64,000 nucleotides of DNA from positions 124,001 to 188,000 of the forward strand of contig NZ_JAHXDN010000002.1 in the NCBI RefSeq assembly GCF_019375555.1. Reading direction: 5' to 3'. Below, piece after piece: positions 18,663 through 27,532 of this stretch (position 1 is the first letter of the stretch; every line of letters starts with the position of its first letter). The position numbers were made by a program, and so were the translations under genes. Source of the DNA: Roseobacter insulae (GTDB taxonomy: Bacteria; Pseudomonadota; Alphaproteobacteria; Rhodobacterales; Rhodobacteraceae). The notes under the pieces were generated by a model, which was not told where the DNA came from, ran no database searches, and saw only the letters and a list, made by a program, of their open reading frames with translations.

Positions 18663-19610
18663 CTAAAGTGGCCCGCTTTTGAGTTCACGCGCAATGATGC
18701 GGGTAATGGGCGCTGCTTCGGATGCGGTCATCCCGGCCTTCAGGCGCGGGTCATAGAGCATCTTCAGAAGCAGCTCGTCATGCTTTGTCAGCAAGGCAAA
18801 TTCATCGTCATCATTAAAGATGGACGGGCGCGCATCACGGCTGTCATTGGCAAGGCCCAGGCCCTGCGCCAGTTCTTCGTGAATGCAGCTCAGGCGCAGC
18901 AGGCTGGGGTTTTCTGCGCGGATCACGGCGACGGCGGCAGTATAGGTGTTCTCATTCGCGCCCGCCGCATAGGCGGCAACGGCGCAGTATGTATCGCGCG
19001 ACAGGCTGCGCAGGGCGTTCAGGCTGTTGCGTGTAATGCCCGGGACCCTGTCGGCGGCCGCATTCAACGCCTCGTCGCGATCATCCTCGCTGGCAACGAT
19101 GACGATGAAATTGGGGTTGCCAAAGCTGTTGATCGGATGCCCGGTAATCTGCGCGAGCCTGCGGGCATAGCCACGGATGGCGGCGCTGTCTTCGGCGCGT
19201 TGTGACGGTGGCACGCTGGGGCCGAAAATCAGGCCGAGGCGCACCGGCGAGGTCCATCTGCGCAGCGGGCTCTCGCCACCGCGACCCTGTAATGCCGAGG
19301 CGTATTCGTTGAAGAACACGATGCGTTCGAAGTTGCGGGCCAGCATATCAGCGGTGAAGGGTGTGTCCTGCCCACCCCCGTCGTCGCGCAACAGACCCTG
19401 ACTGAGCTGTGCGCCCTGCACCTGAACGAGGTAGCTGCGCAGGGCGGCGCTTTCTTCGGAGGTGGGGCGCAACTGGGTTTCAACGGGCCGTGCCGGTCTC
19501 GTGCGCGGTGTCGCCACGGTCGTTGGGGGTGGTACCAGATCGCAGGCGGCAAGCGCCGCCCCGACAATGCCCAACGCGCACCAGCGCAGAAATTTCCGTC
19601 GTACCACCAC
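18663..19610 (-). CDS. DUF2927 lipoprotein
   Basis: The 315-residue product begins with a lipoprotein signal (RRKFLRWCALGIVGAALAAC, lipobox cysteine at about residue 23) and carries a DUF2927 domain common in Rhodobacterales. The conserved core includes FNEYASAL, SPVRLGLIFG, NFIVIVASEDD and the segment LSCIHEELAQGLGLANDS, whose HEELAQ resembles a metalloprotease HExxx helix, although no zinc-peptidase assignment is made. Translation starts at GTG 19610, 6 nt after the stop of telA. It is probably anchored to the periplasmic face of a membrane. The function is unknown. Confidence 0.8.
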   Translation of the reverse strand: MVVRRKFLRWCALGIVGAALAACDLVPPPTTVATPRTRPARPVETQLRPTSEESAALRSYLVQVQGAQLSQGLLRDDGGGQDTPFTADMLARNFERIVFFNEYASALQGRGGESPLRRWTSPVRLGLIFGPSVPPSQRAEDSAAIRGYARRLAQITGHPINSFGNPNFIVIVASEDDRDEALNAAADRVPGITRNSLNALRSLSRDTYCAVAAYAAGANENTYTAAVAVIRAENPSLLRLSCIHEELAQGLGLANDSRDARPSIFNDDDEFALLTKHDELLLKMLYDPRLKAGMTASEAAPITRIIARELKSGPL

Positions 19611-19616
19611 GCGGGA

Positions 19617-20813
19617 TCAGCCGGGCACGGCCGTGCCAGAGGTATCACCCACGCCGTCGCCGCGCGCTTTGGCCGATGCCAGCGTGTCGCGCAGTTTCGC
19701 TTCCATTTCCTGCAATTCGGTTTCAGCCGCCGCCCGCCGCGCCTTGCCCTCGTCGGCAATCTGCAGCGATTCCTCGATGGTGCCGATCAGGTCTGCGTTG
19801 GCCTGTTTCACGGCCTCGATGTCAAAGACACCGCGCTCCATTTCCTCGCGCACGATCTTATTGCTTTCGCGCAGGTTCTTGGCATTTGCGGTCAGAAGCT
19901 CGTTGGTCAGGTCGTTGGCCTGGCGCACTGCCTTGGCAGCTTCGGCGGACCGTTGAATGGTCACCGCCTGTGCCAGTTGGGTTTCCCACAGCGGGACCGT
20001 GTTCACCAGCGTCGAATTGATCTTCGTCACCAGCGATTTGTCGTTCTCCTGCACCAGCCGGATCGAGGGCAGGGATTGCATGGTCACCTGTCGGGTCAGT
20101 TTCAGATCATGCACCCGGCGTTCCAGATCGTCCCGTGCGGCGCGCAGGTCCCGCAACTCCTGCGCCACCATGACCTGGTCGCTTTCCTCCGCCTTATCGA
20201 CTTCGGCAGCCTTGGCGGGGATGACGGTTTCATCCAGTTCGCGCAGTTTCTCTTCGCCCGCCGAGATATAGAGCGCCAGTTCATCGTAAAACTGCAGCGT
20301 CTTGTCGTAGAGCATGTCGAGGGATTTGATATCCTTCAGCAGCGTGTGTTCGTGTTTGAGCAGGTCGTCCGTGATCCGGTCAATCTGGTCCTGAACCTCC
20401 TCGAACTTGGCGGTGAACTTGGCGAAGGGCGCGGCCTTCCCCATCAGTTTTTCCCAGAAACTGCGTTTGCGCCGCACGTCCAGTTCGGAAATCGAGAACC
20501 CCCGGATCGTGGTCACGATATTGCGCAGGGAGTCCCCGGCGGGGCCCACGTCCTTGTTGCGCACGCCGCCCAGCATGGCCTGGGATATTTCCTGCAGTTC
20601 GACCTGCGCCCGCGAGCCGAACGACACGATGGACTGCGTGTCTTCCATATCGATTTCCGCCATGCGCTTGGAAATCTCAGCACTGACGGGTGCGTCAGCC
20701 TGCGCCAACGGCACGATGGCATTGGCGTCTGCGGGTTCGGGCAGAACGACAGCCGTCACTTCCTCCACCAGTTTCAGGCTTTCAGCGGCCTTGGCGCGTG
20801 TAGTCTCGGTCAT
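19617..20813 (-). CDS. telA: Toxic anion resistance family protein (TelA)
   Basis: This 398-residue soluble, largely helical coiled-coil protein belongs to the TelA/KlaA family, linked to tellurite and envelope-stress resistance. Typical features are the early VSFGSRAQVELQEISQAMLGG, the FWEKLMGKAAPF region and long heptad-rich helices through residue 370. The ATG at 20813 is chosen because an AAAGGA site precedes it and the extra 26 residues of the longer frame look non-coding. It follows the xpaC-like gene by 28 nt; the xpaC-telA pair is a conserved arrangement. TelA proteins are thought to act with membrane partners, and the downstream SPFH and zinc-ribbon genes fit that setting. Confidence 0.88.
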   Translation of the reverse strand: MTETTRAKAAESLKLVEEVTAVVLPEPADANAIVPLAQADAPVSAEISKRMAEIDMEDTQSIVSFGSRAQVELQEISQAMLGGVRNKDVGPAGDSLRNIVTTIRGFSISELDVRRKRSFWEKLMGKAAPFAKFTAKFEEVQDQIDRITDDLLKHEHTLLKDIKSLDMLYDKTLQFYDELALYISAGEEKLRELDETVIPAKAAEVDKAEESDQVMVAQELRDLRAARDDLERRVHDLKLTRQVTMQSLPSIRLVQENDKSLVTKINSTLVNTVPLWETQLAQAVTIQRSAEAAKAVRQANDLTNELLTANAKNLRESNKIVREEMERGVFDIEAVKQANADLIGTIEESLQIADEGKARRAAAETELQEMEAKLRDTLASAKARGDGVGDTSGTAVPG

Positions 20814-20841
20814 CCTGTTGGGTCCTTTCTTGTCGGCGGCG

Positions 20842-21729
20842 TCAGTCCAGACGCACACCCTCTCGTTGCAGTCGGTCCCTAAGAACCTCAATTTCGACGG
20901 TCAGATCGTTGTTGTCATCCAGCAACAGCTTGGTGGTGCGGTTGGCGAAATTCTGTTCCAGGTCGTCAAGCAAAGACAGATAGTCTGCCTTTGCCTGTGC
21001 GTCATGCGTGCGGGCGTAGATATCGACGAATTTTGTCGTCGCGTCCCGCGCACCCAGCAAGTAGACGCCAAGGTATTTGCGCGCGGCGGTCAGATCACGT
21101 GGATCTTCCTCCACGGTTCGGATCATATTGCGGACAATGCTCTGAAATTGCTCCATCCGGGTGGCAACCGTCCGGTCCCCTGCACGTTTCAGCGCGTCGT
21201 TCATCCCGGCCAGATGCGCTTCGGCCTCATCGACCACGCGGGCCACCCGATCCTGTTGGAAGGTGTCTATGCCCTCCATCCCTTTATCGCTCAGCGGGTC
21301 GATCCCGAAGGCTGCCAGATGCAATCCGCCGGCCGCAGCGCCGAGCAGCGCCGATGCGATCACGCCGCCGTCATGGCTGAGGGCGGCGATGGCGGTACCG
21401 ACCCCGGCGAGGCAGGCGGCCAGCATCTTGCGGGGCAGGGCAGGGCGGCGCGCCACCTTGCGGTCGTGATACGCCGCTTCGGCCACCAGACCGCCGCGCA
21501 GCAGCCACGCGGCAAGGCAAAAAAGTCCCGCGCCGGTCAATCCGATGGCCAGTCCCAGCGCGCCTTGGGTCAACGACATGAACGCCAGCACGACAGCGGG
21601 CAGGAACATCAGATTGGCGCGCGCGCCTACCGGGTGGACAGCCGCGCCCGAATAGGGGCCGCGCGCGGGCGCGTGATCGGTTTTGGGAGTGCCATCGGGG
21701 CTGTATTTCCCGCCGTACCTCTTTGCCAT
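20842..21729 (-). CDS. XpaC-like 5-bromo-4-chloroindolyl phosphate hydrolysis family protein
   Basis: The 295-residue product has an N-terminal disordered region, four hydrophobic segments between about residues 40 and 145, and a C-terminal helical domain (from about 150) of the XpaC type. Family members were named for a phosphatase-related phenotype, but no catalytic motif is visible, so enzyme activity should not be assumed. Genes of this family regularly sit beside telA, as here. The ATG at 21729 is 4 nt after the stop of the 29-residue membrane peptide at 21734-21823. It is probably an inner-membrane partner of TelA. Confidence 0.82.
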   Translation of the reverse strand: MAKRYGGKYSPDGTPKTDHAPARGPYSGAAVHPVGARANLMFLPAVVLAFMSLTQGALGLAIGLTGAGLFCLAAWLLRGGLVAEAAYHDRKVARRPALPRKMLAACLAGVGTAIAALSHDGGVIASALLGAAAGGLHLAAFGIDPLSDKGMEGIDTFQQDRVARVVDEAEAHLAGMNDALKRAGDRTVATRMEQFQSIVRNMIRTVEEDPRDLTAARKYLGVYLLGARDATTKFVDIYARTHDAQAKADYLSLLDDLEQNFANRTTKLLLDDNNDLTVEIEVLRDRLQREGVRLD

Positions 21730-21733
21730 CGAG

Positions 21734-21823
21734 TTAAAGCCCGCCCAAAATGCCGGCGGCGACACCCGTCATCAGCACGATCAGGGCCACGAAGGCAATT
21801 TTCTGGAAATTCGTCGGCGTCAT
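21734..21823 (-). CDS. 29-residue membrane peptide upstream of xpaC
   Basis: This is a very short gene. The sequence starts MTPTNFQKIAFV and continues as one hydrophobic helix ending GILGGL. A GGGGAG ribosome site precedes the ATG at 21823, and its stop codon is 4 nt from the xpaC-like start, so the two are probably translated from one message. It could be a small membrane protein working with XpaC/TelA, or a leader peptide that couples translation. Its conservation beside xpaC in related genomes would settle the matter. Confidence 0.6.
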   Translation of the reverse strand: MTPTNFQKIAFVALIVLMTGVAAGILGGL

Positions 21824-22015
21824 GTGCTCCCCGGGACTGACATTAGGTCGAATATACGCGCATGATGCGCAGCTTACTAGTTTTCGGCGCCTTCAACAGA
21901 GGCTTGCAGGCTTTGCGCGACTTTTTTCCACTTTTCGCGCCGTTACACGATTATTTGATGACAGTGTCCAAGAGAAACGAGGGGGAGAAAACCCGCCGAT
22001 TTGTCATTTTTCAGA

Positions 22016-22876
22016 TCAGCGTGCTTTGCCGGGCGGGGTCCTGCGCGTCGGTTTCGCGACCGGTTTGCCGCGTTGCGGTGTGCGCGACCGGCTGACTTTC
22101 GCGGGTTTTTTAACTGCTGTGCCACTTGGATCGTCAAGCACAAGGCCCAATTGATCCCGCACCAGCTTGCGCCGGACTTCTTCAACGGCGCCGGGTTTCA
22201 GATCCCCCAGCTGAAAGGGGCCGTAGCTGATGCGAATCAAGCGGTTCACCGACAAGCCGACTTCCTCCATCGCCCGTCTGATTTCGCGGTTGCGCCCCTC
22301 GCGCAGCCCGATGGTCAGCCAGGCGTTCGCCCCTTGCTGACGGTCCAGGGTCACGGTCATCGGCTGGAAGTGGTCTCCCCCGGTCGTGATGCCCTTGCGC
22401 AGCGGTTCCAGGCTGTCCTCCGTTGGTCTGCCGTTGACGCGCACACGGTAGCGGCGCAGCCAGCCGGTTGCGGGCAGTTCAAGCTTGCGTTTCACTCCGC
22501 CGTCGTTGGTGAGCAGCAGCAGACCCTCGGAATTGAGGTCGAGCCGTCCGATGCTCATCACCCGCGGCATGTCTTCGGGCAGGGCGGAGTAAATCGTGTC
22601 GCGGCCCTTTTCGTCATGATCGGTGGTGACCAGACCGGTTGGCTTGTGAAACAGCCACAAGCGCGGCGGCTCGGGCGCTGAAATCTCCTTGCCGTCGACG
22701 GTGATCTTATCCTGCGTCGTCACGTTCAGTGCGGGTGACGAGATTTGCTTGCCATTCACGCCAACCCGGCCTGCCTCGATCATCCGCTCTGCTTCGCGAC
22801 GGCTGGCGATACCGGCGCGGCTGAGAACTTTGGCGATGCGGTCGCCCTCGGGCGGCTTGGAAACTGGCTGGGACAT
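22016..22876 (-). CDS. Ribosomal pseudouridine synthase (RsuA/RluB family)
   Basis: This 286-residue enzyme has an N-terminal S4 RNA-binding domain (about residues 12-60) and the RsuA/RluB/RluE/RluF catalytic domain, with the active-site aspartate D113 in the GRLDLNSEGLLLLTNDG motif. A basic, Pro/Lys/Arg-rich tail (from about 255) probably adds RNA affinity. It isomerises a uridine in rRNA, most likely in 23S rRNA helix 80/92 as RluB does, although RsuA-type specificity for 16S rRNA cannot be excluded by eye. The gene is divergent from tadA. Confidence 0.9.
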   Translation of the reverse strand: MSQPVSKPPEGDRIAKVLSRAGIASRREAERMIEAGRVGVNGKQISSPALNVTTQDKITVDGKEISAPEPPRLWLFHKPTGLVTTDHDEKGRDTIYSALPEDMPRVMSIGRLDLNSEGLLLLTNDGGVKRKLELPATGWLRRYRVRVNGRPTEDSLEPLRKGITTGGDHFQPMTVTLDRQQGANAWLTIGLREGRNREIRRAMEEVGLSVNRLIRISYGPFQLGDLKPGAVEEVRRKLVRDQLGLVLDDPSGTAVKKPAKVSRSRTPQRGKPVAKPTRRTPPGKAR

Positions 22877-22938
22877 GCGCCTGCCTTAACCTGTTTGCGG
22901 GGCTTGCGAAAGAGCGGGCTTTGCGGGCATTTGGAGGT

Positions 22939-23388
22939 ATGGAATTCAATTCACACATGCAGCAGGCGCTATCCGAGGCCCGCGCCGCGGCCAAACGTGG
23001 CGAGGTGCCGGTGGGTGCTGTCGTGGTGAACCCGGCAGGCGAGGTTGTGGCGTCGGCTGGAAACCAGACGCGCGCTTTGAAGGATCCCACAGCGCATGCG
23101 GAGATCGTCGCCCTGCGCGCGGCCTGTGCAGCGGCGGGGTCGGAGCGCCTGGTAGGCTACGCGCTCTATGTTACGCTTGAGCCTTGCGCGATGTGTGCGG
23201 CGGCCATCGCCGCAGCACGTATTGCACGGCTCTACTATGGCGCGAGCGATCCGAAATCGGGTGGCGTAGCGCAGGGGGCACGGGTGTTTTCGCATCCACA
23301 AAGCCATCACGTTCCCGAGGTTTTTGACGGCATTGCGGCGCAAGAGTCCGAGGCATACCTGCGGGCGTTCTTCAGCGCACGGCGATAA
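22939..23388 (+). CDS. tadA: tRNA-specific adenosine-34 deaminase
   Basis: This 149-residue zinc enzyme converts adenosine 34 of tRNA-Arg(ACG) to inosine. The catalytic set is complete: HAE (H53, E55) in PTAHAEIVAL and PCAMC (C83, C86). The start at 22939 gives the family's usual N-terminus with MQQALSEARAA shortly after. GGAGG sits very close to this ATG, so TTG 22921 or ATG 22957 cannot be fully excluded. The gene is divergent from the pseudouridine synthase gene, so two RNA-modification enzymes share an intergenic region of about 60 nt. Confidence 0.92.
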   Translation: MEFNSHMQQALSEARAAAKRGEVPVGAVVVNPAGEVVASAGNQTRALKDPTAHAEIVALRAACAAAGSERLVGYALYVTLEPCAMCAAAIAAARIARLYYGASDPKSGGVAQGARVFSHPQSHHVPEVFDGIAAQESEAYLRAFFSARR

Positions 23389-23522
23389 CCGTGCGATCGC
23401 TCCGCTGCATCCGAATGACCCGCGGCGATCTTCGGAAGGACCGGAGCCATTGCAGTGGTGGCTGCGATCCTCATGACCGGGCACCCTTTGCCGGGCGCAC
23501 GGAGTTTCAGGTTCCGGCGATC

Positions 23523-24212
23523 CTAGAGCGTGATGGACCGCATCACCTCCGGCTCGATCACGCGAACCGATGGCAGCCCGTCAATCAGTACTTGCGCGGA
23601 TTGCTCCAGAAACTCAAAGGTGCGGTAATGGCAGGGGATCAGGGTGTTGAAATCGAAGTATTTCTTGGCCGCATAGGCCGCCCCGGCCATGTCCATGGTG
23701 AAATGTCCGCCCGCACTTAGAATGCCGATGTCCGGCTTGTAATAGTCGCCGATCCATTCCATGTCGGCCATGATGCCGGTGTCGCCGGACAGGTAGACCG
23801 TGTGGCCTTCTGCGCGCAGAATGAATCCGGCCTCGCGGCCTGCAGGTGATGTCGGTGCGCTGGACAGGGTGTTGGAATGCAGGGCGGGGACTATGGAAAC
23901 CGCGACATCTCCCAGTTGAACAGTGCCCCCCATATTGAACCCGATGACCGAGAGCCCCTCGGTTTCCTCGAAATAGGTCATCAGGTCGTACATGCCGACC
24001 GCCGGAGCGGAGAGGGATTTCGACAAGGCCACGACATCCGACGAGTGATCGAAATGCCCGTGCGTGATCAGGATATGTGTCGCCCCCTGCGTTGCCGCAT
24101 CGTGTTGCTCTTCGGGCAGCATCGGGTTGCCGGTGAGCCACGGATCGATCAGGAGCACCTGGTCCGCCATGTTGATGCGAAAGCTGCCATGTCCCAGCCA
24201 TGTAATTTCCAT
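23523..24212 (-). CDS. Metallo-beta-lactamase-fold hydrolase (UPF0173 type)
   Basis: The 229-residue protein has the metal-binding motif of the beta-lactamase superfamily, THGHFDH, near residue 60, preceded by WLGHGSF and IDPWLTGNP and followed by LSGDTGIMADM and an IPCHYRTF segment. This matches UPF0173, metal-dependent hydrolases of unknown substrate. The ATG at 24212 has a GGGAG site 7 nt upstream and gives the usual MEITWLGH N-terminus, so the longer frame from 24242 is rejected. It is divergent from the ceramidase-like gene. Confidence 0.87.
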   Translation of the reverse strand: MEITWLGHGSFRINMADQVLLIDPWLTGNPMLPEEQHDAATQGATHILITHGHFDHSSDVVALSKSLSAPAVGMYDLMTYFEETEGLSVIGFNMGGTVQLGDVAVSIVPALHSNTLSSAPTSPAGREAGFILRAEGHTVYLSGDTGIMADMEWIGDYYKPDIGILSAGGHFTMDMAGAAYAAKKYFDFNTLIPCHYRTFEFLEQSAQVLIDGLPSVRVIEPEVMRSITL

Positions 24213-24265
24213 TGAACATCTCCCGTTGTGCAATACCTGCAAACTAGCGGGCTTTTGGCGAATGT

Positions 24266-24300
24266 GGGAGCCTCCGGCGGGGATATTTTTGAACCAGAGA
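24266..24300 (+). repeat. Rhodobacterales-type intergenic repeat, copy 1
   Basis: The stretch reads GGGAGCCTCCGGCGGGGATAT, then TTTTGAAC, then CCAGAGA. The first 21 nt and the final CCAGAGA recur in inverted orientation at 28207-28241. It lies 10 nt before the GTG of the ceramidase-like gene and its end supplies the purine-rich ribosome binding region of that gene. I recall closely similar motifs as very frequent between genes in Rhodobacterales; their role is not known to me. Confidence 0.75.
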
Positions 24301-24310
24301 GGCGACGACA

Positions 24311-24961
24311 GTGAGATGGTACCAGGCCATAGACGGTTATTGCGAGCGTGTCGGGGTTGCCTATTGGGCGGAGCCGATAAATGCCCTGACCAATCTGGCC
24401 TTCATCCTGGCCGCGCTGGTGATGTGGCGGCGCAGTGCCGATGAGGGATGGGCGCGACTTCTGAGCGCGGTACTTGGTATCATTGGTATCGGCAGTTTCC
24501 TTTTTCACACGCATGCGCAGGTCTGGGCGGCGCTGGCGGATACCGTGCCGATCCTGCTCTTCATCCTGATCTACATATTCGCGATCAACCGGCAGGCGTG
24601 GAAACTGTCGCCATGGAGGGCTCTTGGCGTCACCGCATTGTTTTTTCCCTATGCAGGGCTGACTGTGCCTCTGTTTCAAAGGTTTGACGCGCTGGGCGGG
24701 TCTGCCGGATATGCGCCGGTGCCGCTTCTCATCGTGATCTACGCGGTCTTGTTGCGTAAAAGAGCGCCCGACCTGGCGGTCGGATTGACCATCGGCGCCG
24801 GCATTCTGATTGTCTCTTTGACGTTCAGAACGCTCGATGCGCCGCTCTGCGACCGAGTTCCGATGGGGACGCATTTCATGTGGCATCTGCTCAACGCGGT
24901 GATGCTGGGCTGGATGATCGAGGTTTACCTGCGTGCAAGGCTTGGCAAGAACCCTTCATAA
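24311..24961 (+). CDS. Alkaline ceramidase-like membrane hydrolase (CREST superfamily)
   Basis: The 216-residue protein has about seven membrane helices and the spaced signature of the ceramidase family (PF05875-like): DGYCERVG with AEPINALTN at the N-terminus, GSFLFHTHAQ and ALADTVPI in the middle, and THFMWHLLNA near the end. The conserved Asp, Ser and three His form the zinc-dependent amidase site in this superfamily. It might cleave an amide-linked lipid or act as a receptor-like hydrolase. Translation begins at GTG 24311 behind AGAGAGG, which is contributed by the repeat at 24266-24300. No sphingolipid gene is nearby, so the substrate is open. Confidence 0.78.
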   Translation: MRWYQAIDGYCERVGVAYWAEPINALTNLAFILAALVMWRRSADEGWARLLSAVLGIIGIGSFLFHTHAQVWAALADTVPILLFILIYIFAINRQAWKLSPWRALGVTALFFPYAGLTVPLFQRFDALGGSAGYAPVPLLIVIYAVLLRKRAPDLAVGLTIGAGILIVSLTFRTLDAPLCDRVPMGTHFMWHLLNAVMLGWMIEVYLRARLGKNPS

Positions 24962-24996
24962 GGATAAACGGCGCGGCAAGCAGATGAGGAAAAGTC

Positions 24997-25284
24997 ATGT
25001 CGATTGATGAGACCACAGCCGCCCGGGTGGCCAAGCTGGCCCGGATCAAGGTGGAACCGGAGGCGCTGCCGGCGCTGGCGGGGGAGTTCAATACCATCCT
25101 GGGCTTTATCGAGCAGTTGAACGAGGTGGATATTGACGGTGTGGCGCCGATGACCTCGGTCACCCCGCAAAGGCTGAAGCGGCGTGCCGATGAGGTGCGT
25201 GAAGGCGACCAGCAGGCCAAGATCCTTTCGAATGCGCCCGATGCCAGAGAAGGGTTTTTCGCCGTGCCGAAGGTGGTGGAATAA
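24997..25284 (+). CDS. gatC: Aspartyl/glutamyl-tRNA amidotransferase subunit C
   Basis: The 95-residue product is a typical Gat[13 protein letters not shown] near the start, [15 protein letters not shown] in the centre, and a tail ending with [14 protein letters not shown]. GatC stabilises the GatA-GatB interface of the enzyme that converts Glu-tRNA(Gln) or Asp-tRNA(Asn) to the amide. A GAGGAAAA site precedes the ATG. Its stop overlaps the gatA start (TAATG), so the two subunits are made together. Confidence 0.96.
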   Translation: MSIDETTAARVAKLARIKVEPEALPALAGEFNTILGFIEQLNEVDIDGVAPMTSVTPQRLKRRADEVREGDQQAKILSNAPDAREGFFAVPKVVE

Positions 25285-26771
25285 TGACCAGACTGAATGA
25301 GTTGGGCCTGAGTGCCGCCCGGGATGCCTTGCGTGCCGGAGAGACAACTTCCAAGGATCTGACCGAGGCCTGTCTGACAGCCATCGAGGCCGCGGGGGCG
25401 CTGAATGCATTTGTCCACCAGACCCCGGATCTGGCGCTGGCGCGGGCGGCTGCGGCCGACGACCGGATCGCGCAGGGCGATGCGCCGGCCATGTGCGGCC
25501 TGCCCATCGGGATCAAGGATTTGTTCTGCACCAAGGGGGTTCCCAGCCAGGCCGGGTCGCGCATCCTTGAAGGGTTTCTGCCGGAGTACGAATCCACCGT
25601 CAGCCAAAATCTTGCAGATGCGGGGGCGGTGATGCTTGGCAAGCTGAACATGGACGAATTCGCGATGGGATCGTCCAACGAAACCTCTGTCTACGGAAAC
25701 GCGGTAAACCCATGGCGTCGCGGCAACGATGATACGGCACTGACCCCCGGGGGGTCCTCCGGCGGGTCCGCTTCCGCTGTGGCCGCCGATCTCTGCCTTG
25801 CCGCAACCGGCACGGATACCGGCGGGTCGATCCGGCAACCGGCGGCCTTTACCGGCACCGTCGGGATCAAGCCAACTTACGGGCGGTGTTCGCGGTGGGG
25901 CATCGTCGCCTTTGCATCGTCGCTGGACCAGGCCGGACCGATGACGAAATCGGTGCGTGACGCTGCGATCATGCTTGAAGCGATGTGCGGCCATGACGCA
26001 AAGGACAGCACCTCGGCAGATATACCCGTGCCGGATTTCGAAGCGGCGCTGACCGGCGATATCCGGGGCAAGAAGATTGGCATCCCAAAGGAATATCGCA
26101 TGGACGGTATGCCGGATGCGATCGAAGCGCTCTGGCAGGACGGTATCGCGATGATGAAAGACGCGGGCGCCAGTATCGTCGACATTTCGCTGCCACATAC
26201 AAAATACGCGCTGCCGGCATACTACGTGATCGCGCCGGCGGAGGCGTCCTCCAACCTCGCGCGCTATGACGGGGTGCGCTATGGTCACCGCGCCAAGCTC
26301 GATCAGGGTGACGGCATCACGGAAATGTACGAGAAGACCCGCGCGGAGGGCTTCGGCGACGAGGTGAAACGCCGCGTGATGATCGGCACCTATGTTCTCT
26401 CTGCCGGGTTTTACGACGCTTATTACAACCGCGCGCGCCGTGTGCGGACCCTGATCAAGCGCGATTTCGAACAGGTGTTTGCGCAGGGCATCGATGCGAT
26501 CCTGACGCCAGCCACCCCATCGGCGGCCTTTGGTCTGGGAGAGATGACGGATGCGGATCCGGTGGCGATGTATCTCAATGACGTCTTCACGGTCACGGTG
26601 AACCTTGCGGGCTTGCCGGGTATTGCAGTGCCTGCCGGTCTCGACAAGCAGGGGCTGCCGCTGGGCCTGCAACTGATCGGCCAGCCCTGGGCCGAGGCCG
26701 ATCTGCTCAACACCGCGCATGTGCTGGAAACCGCGGCAGGCTTTGTGGCCAAGCCCGCGAAATGGTGGTAA
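25284..26771 (+). CDS. gatA: Aspartyl/glutamyl-tRNA amidotransferase subunit A
   Basis: This 495-residue amidase-signature enzyme supplies ammonia from glutamine to the tRNA-bound substrate held by GatB. The Ser-cisSer-Lys catalytic elements are visible: the lysine in [10 protein letters not shown] (about 79), [13 protein letters not shown] (about 155-167), and [12 protein letters not shown] with the nucleophile serine (about 178). It is coupled to gatC. gatB does not follow within the window, so it must be elsewhere. The amidase signature alone could also fit other amidases, but the gatC linkage decides the call. Confidence 0.95.
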   Translation: MTRLNELGLSAARDALRAGETTSKDLTEACLTAIEAAGALNAFVHQTPDLALARAAAADDRIAQGDAPAMCGLPIGIKDLFCTKGVPSQAGSRILEGFLPEYESTVSQNLADAGAVMLGKLNMDEFAMGSSNETSVYGNAVNPWRRGNDDTALTPGGSSGGSASAVAADLCLAATGTDTGGSIRQPAAFTGTVGIKPTYGRCSRWGIVAFASSLDQAGPMTKSVRDAAIMLEAMCGHDAKDSTSADIPVPDFEAALTGDIRGKKIGIPKEYRMDGMPDAIEALWQDGIAMMKDAGASIVDISLPHTKYALPAYYVIAPAEASSNLARYDGVRYGHRAKLDQGDGITEMYEKTRAEGFGDEVKRRVMIGTYVLSAGFYDAYYNRARRVRTLIKRDFEQVFAQGIDAILTPATPSAAFGLGEMTDADPVAMYLNDVFTVTVNLAGLPGIAVPAGLDKQGLPLGLQLIGQPWAEADLLNTAHVLETAAGFVAKPAKWW

Positions 26772-26810
26772 TCTGGTGCGCAACAAGAGCAACGACAGGC
26801 AGACATACCG

Positions 26811-27527
26811 ATGACACAGCGCGTCTTAATTGCAGGCTTGGCCTTTGCGGTGCTTTCAGCCTGCGCTCCCCAGGTGCCCGACAGCGGGCAGGGCGTGGGT
26901 TTCGACAACTCGCTGGAGGCGCAACAACAACGTGAGGCCGCGCTGGCGCAGGGCACCTATAGGGTGCCCGATACCGTGTTGCCGCCCGACGGATCTGCCG
27001 AAGCTACAGCCGCCGAAACCACCCGTATTTTGGCGGCGACGCGCCCCGCTGCGCCCGATGGTGCCGCTCTCAATTCCGGGGTGGCGCCGGTGCAGGCCAG
27101 CCCCGCCAATCCGGCGCCCGTGACCCTGGGCAATCCGGGCATCTCCGACGAAAATGATTTTGATGCGGTCGCGGAGCGTCAGACCATCGAAAGCGATGCA
27201 CAGCGCATTGCCAGCAATGCCGCGCAATACGAGATTGTTCAGCCTGAAGCCCTGCCGGAGCGCAGCGGCAGCGACCAACCGAATATCGTGGCCTTTGCAC
27301 TGTCGACCAGACATCCCAAAGGGCAAAGTGTGTATGCCCGCGCGGGCTTCGGTGGGGAAGATCGCGCGCGGCGCAACTGTGCCGCCTACCTGTCGCCCGA
27401 TCAGGCGCAGATCGATTTTCTGGCACGCGGCGGGCCGACACGGGATCGCAAAGGTCTTGACCCGGATGGTGACGGTTATGCCTGTGGCTGGGATCCGGCC
27501 CCGTTCCGCAAGGCGTCGAACGGCTGA
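26811..27527 (+). CDS. Lipoprotein with a C-terminal excalibur-like motif
   Basis: The 238-residue product begins with a lipoprotein signal (MTQRVLIAGLAFAVLSAC, lipobox cysteine at 18), then a long low-complexity region rich in Ala, Pro and Glu, and ends in a compact domain with CAAYLSPDQAQIDFLARGG and DPDGDGYACGWDPAPFR. The latter resembles the DxDxDGxxC calcium-binding excalibur motif. It should be anchored to the outer membrane or periplasm. It lies 39 nt after gatA and 5 nt before an AmpD-type amidase gene, hinting at a cell-wall role. No enzymatic function is assigned. Confidence 0.75.
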   Translation: MTQRVLIAGLAFAVLSACAPQVPDSGQGVGFDNSLEAQQQREAALAQGTYRVPDTVLPPDGSAEATAAETTRILAATRPAAPDGAALNSGVAPVQASPANPAPVTLGNPGISDENDFDAVAERQTIESDAQRIASNAAQYEIVQPEALPERSGSDQPNIVAFALSTRHPKGQSVYARAGFGGEDRARRNCAAYLSPDQAQIDFLARGGPTRDRKGLDPDGDGYACGWDPAPFRKASNG

Positions 27528-27532
27528 CACGC

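Noticed and set aside
24891-26792. 633-codon open frame on the minus strand
   Set aside because: It covers gatC and gatA in antisense; the gat genes are unmistakable.
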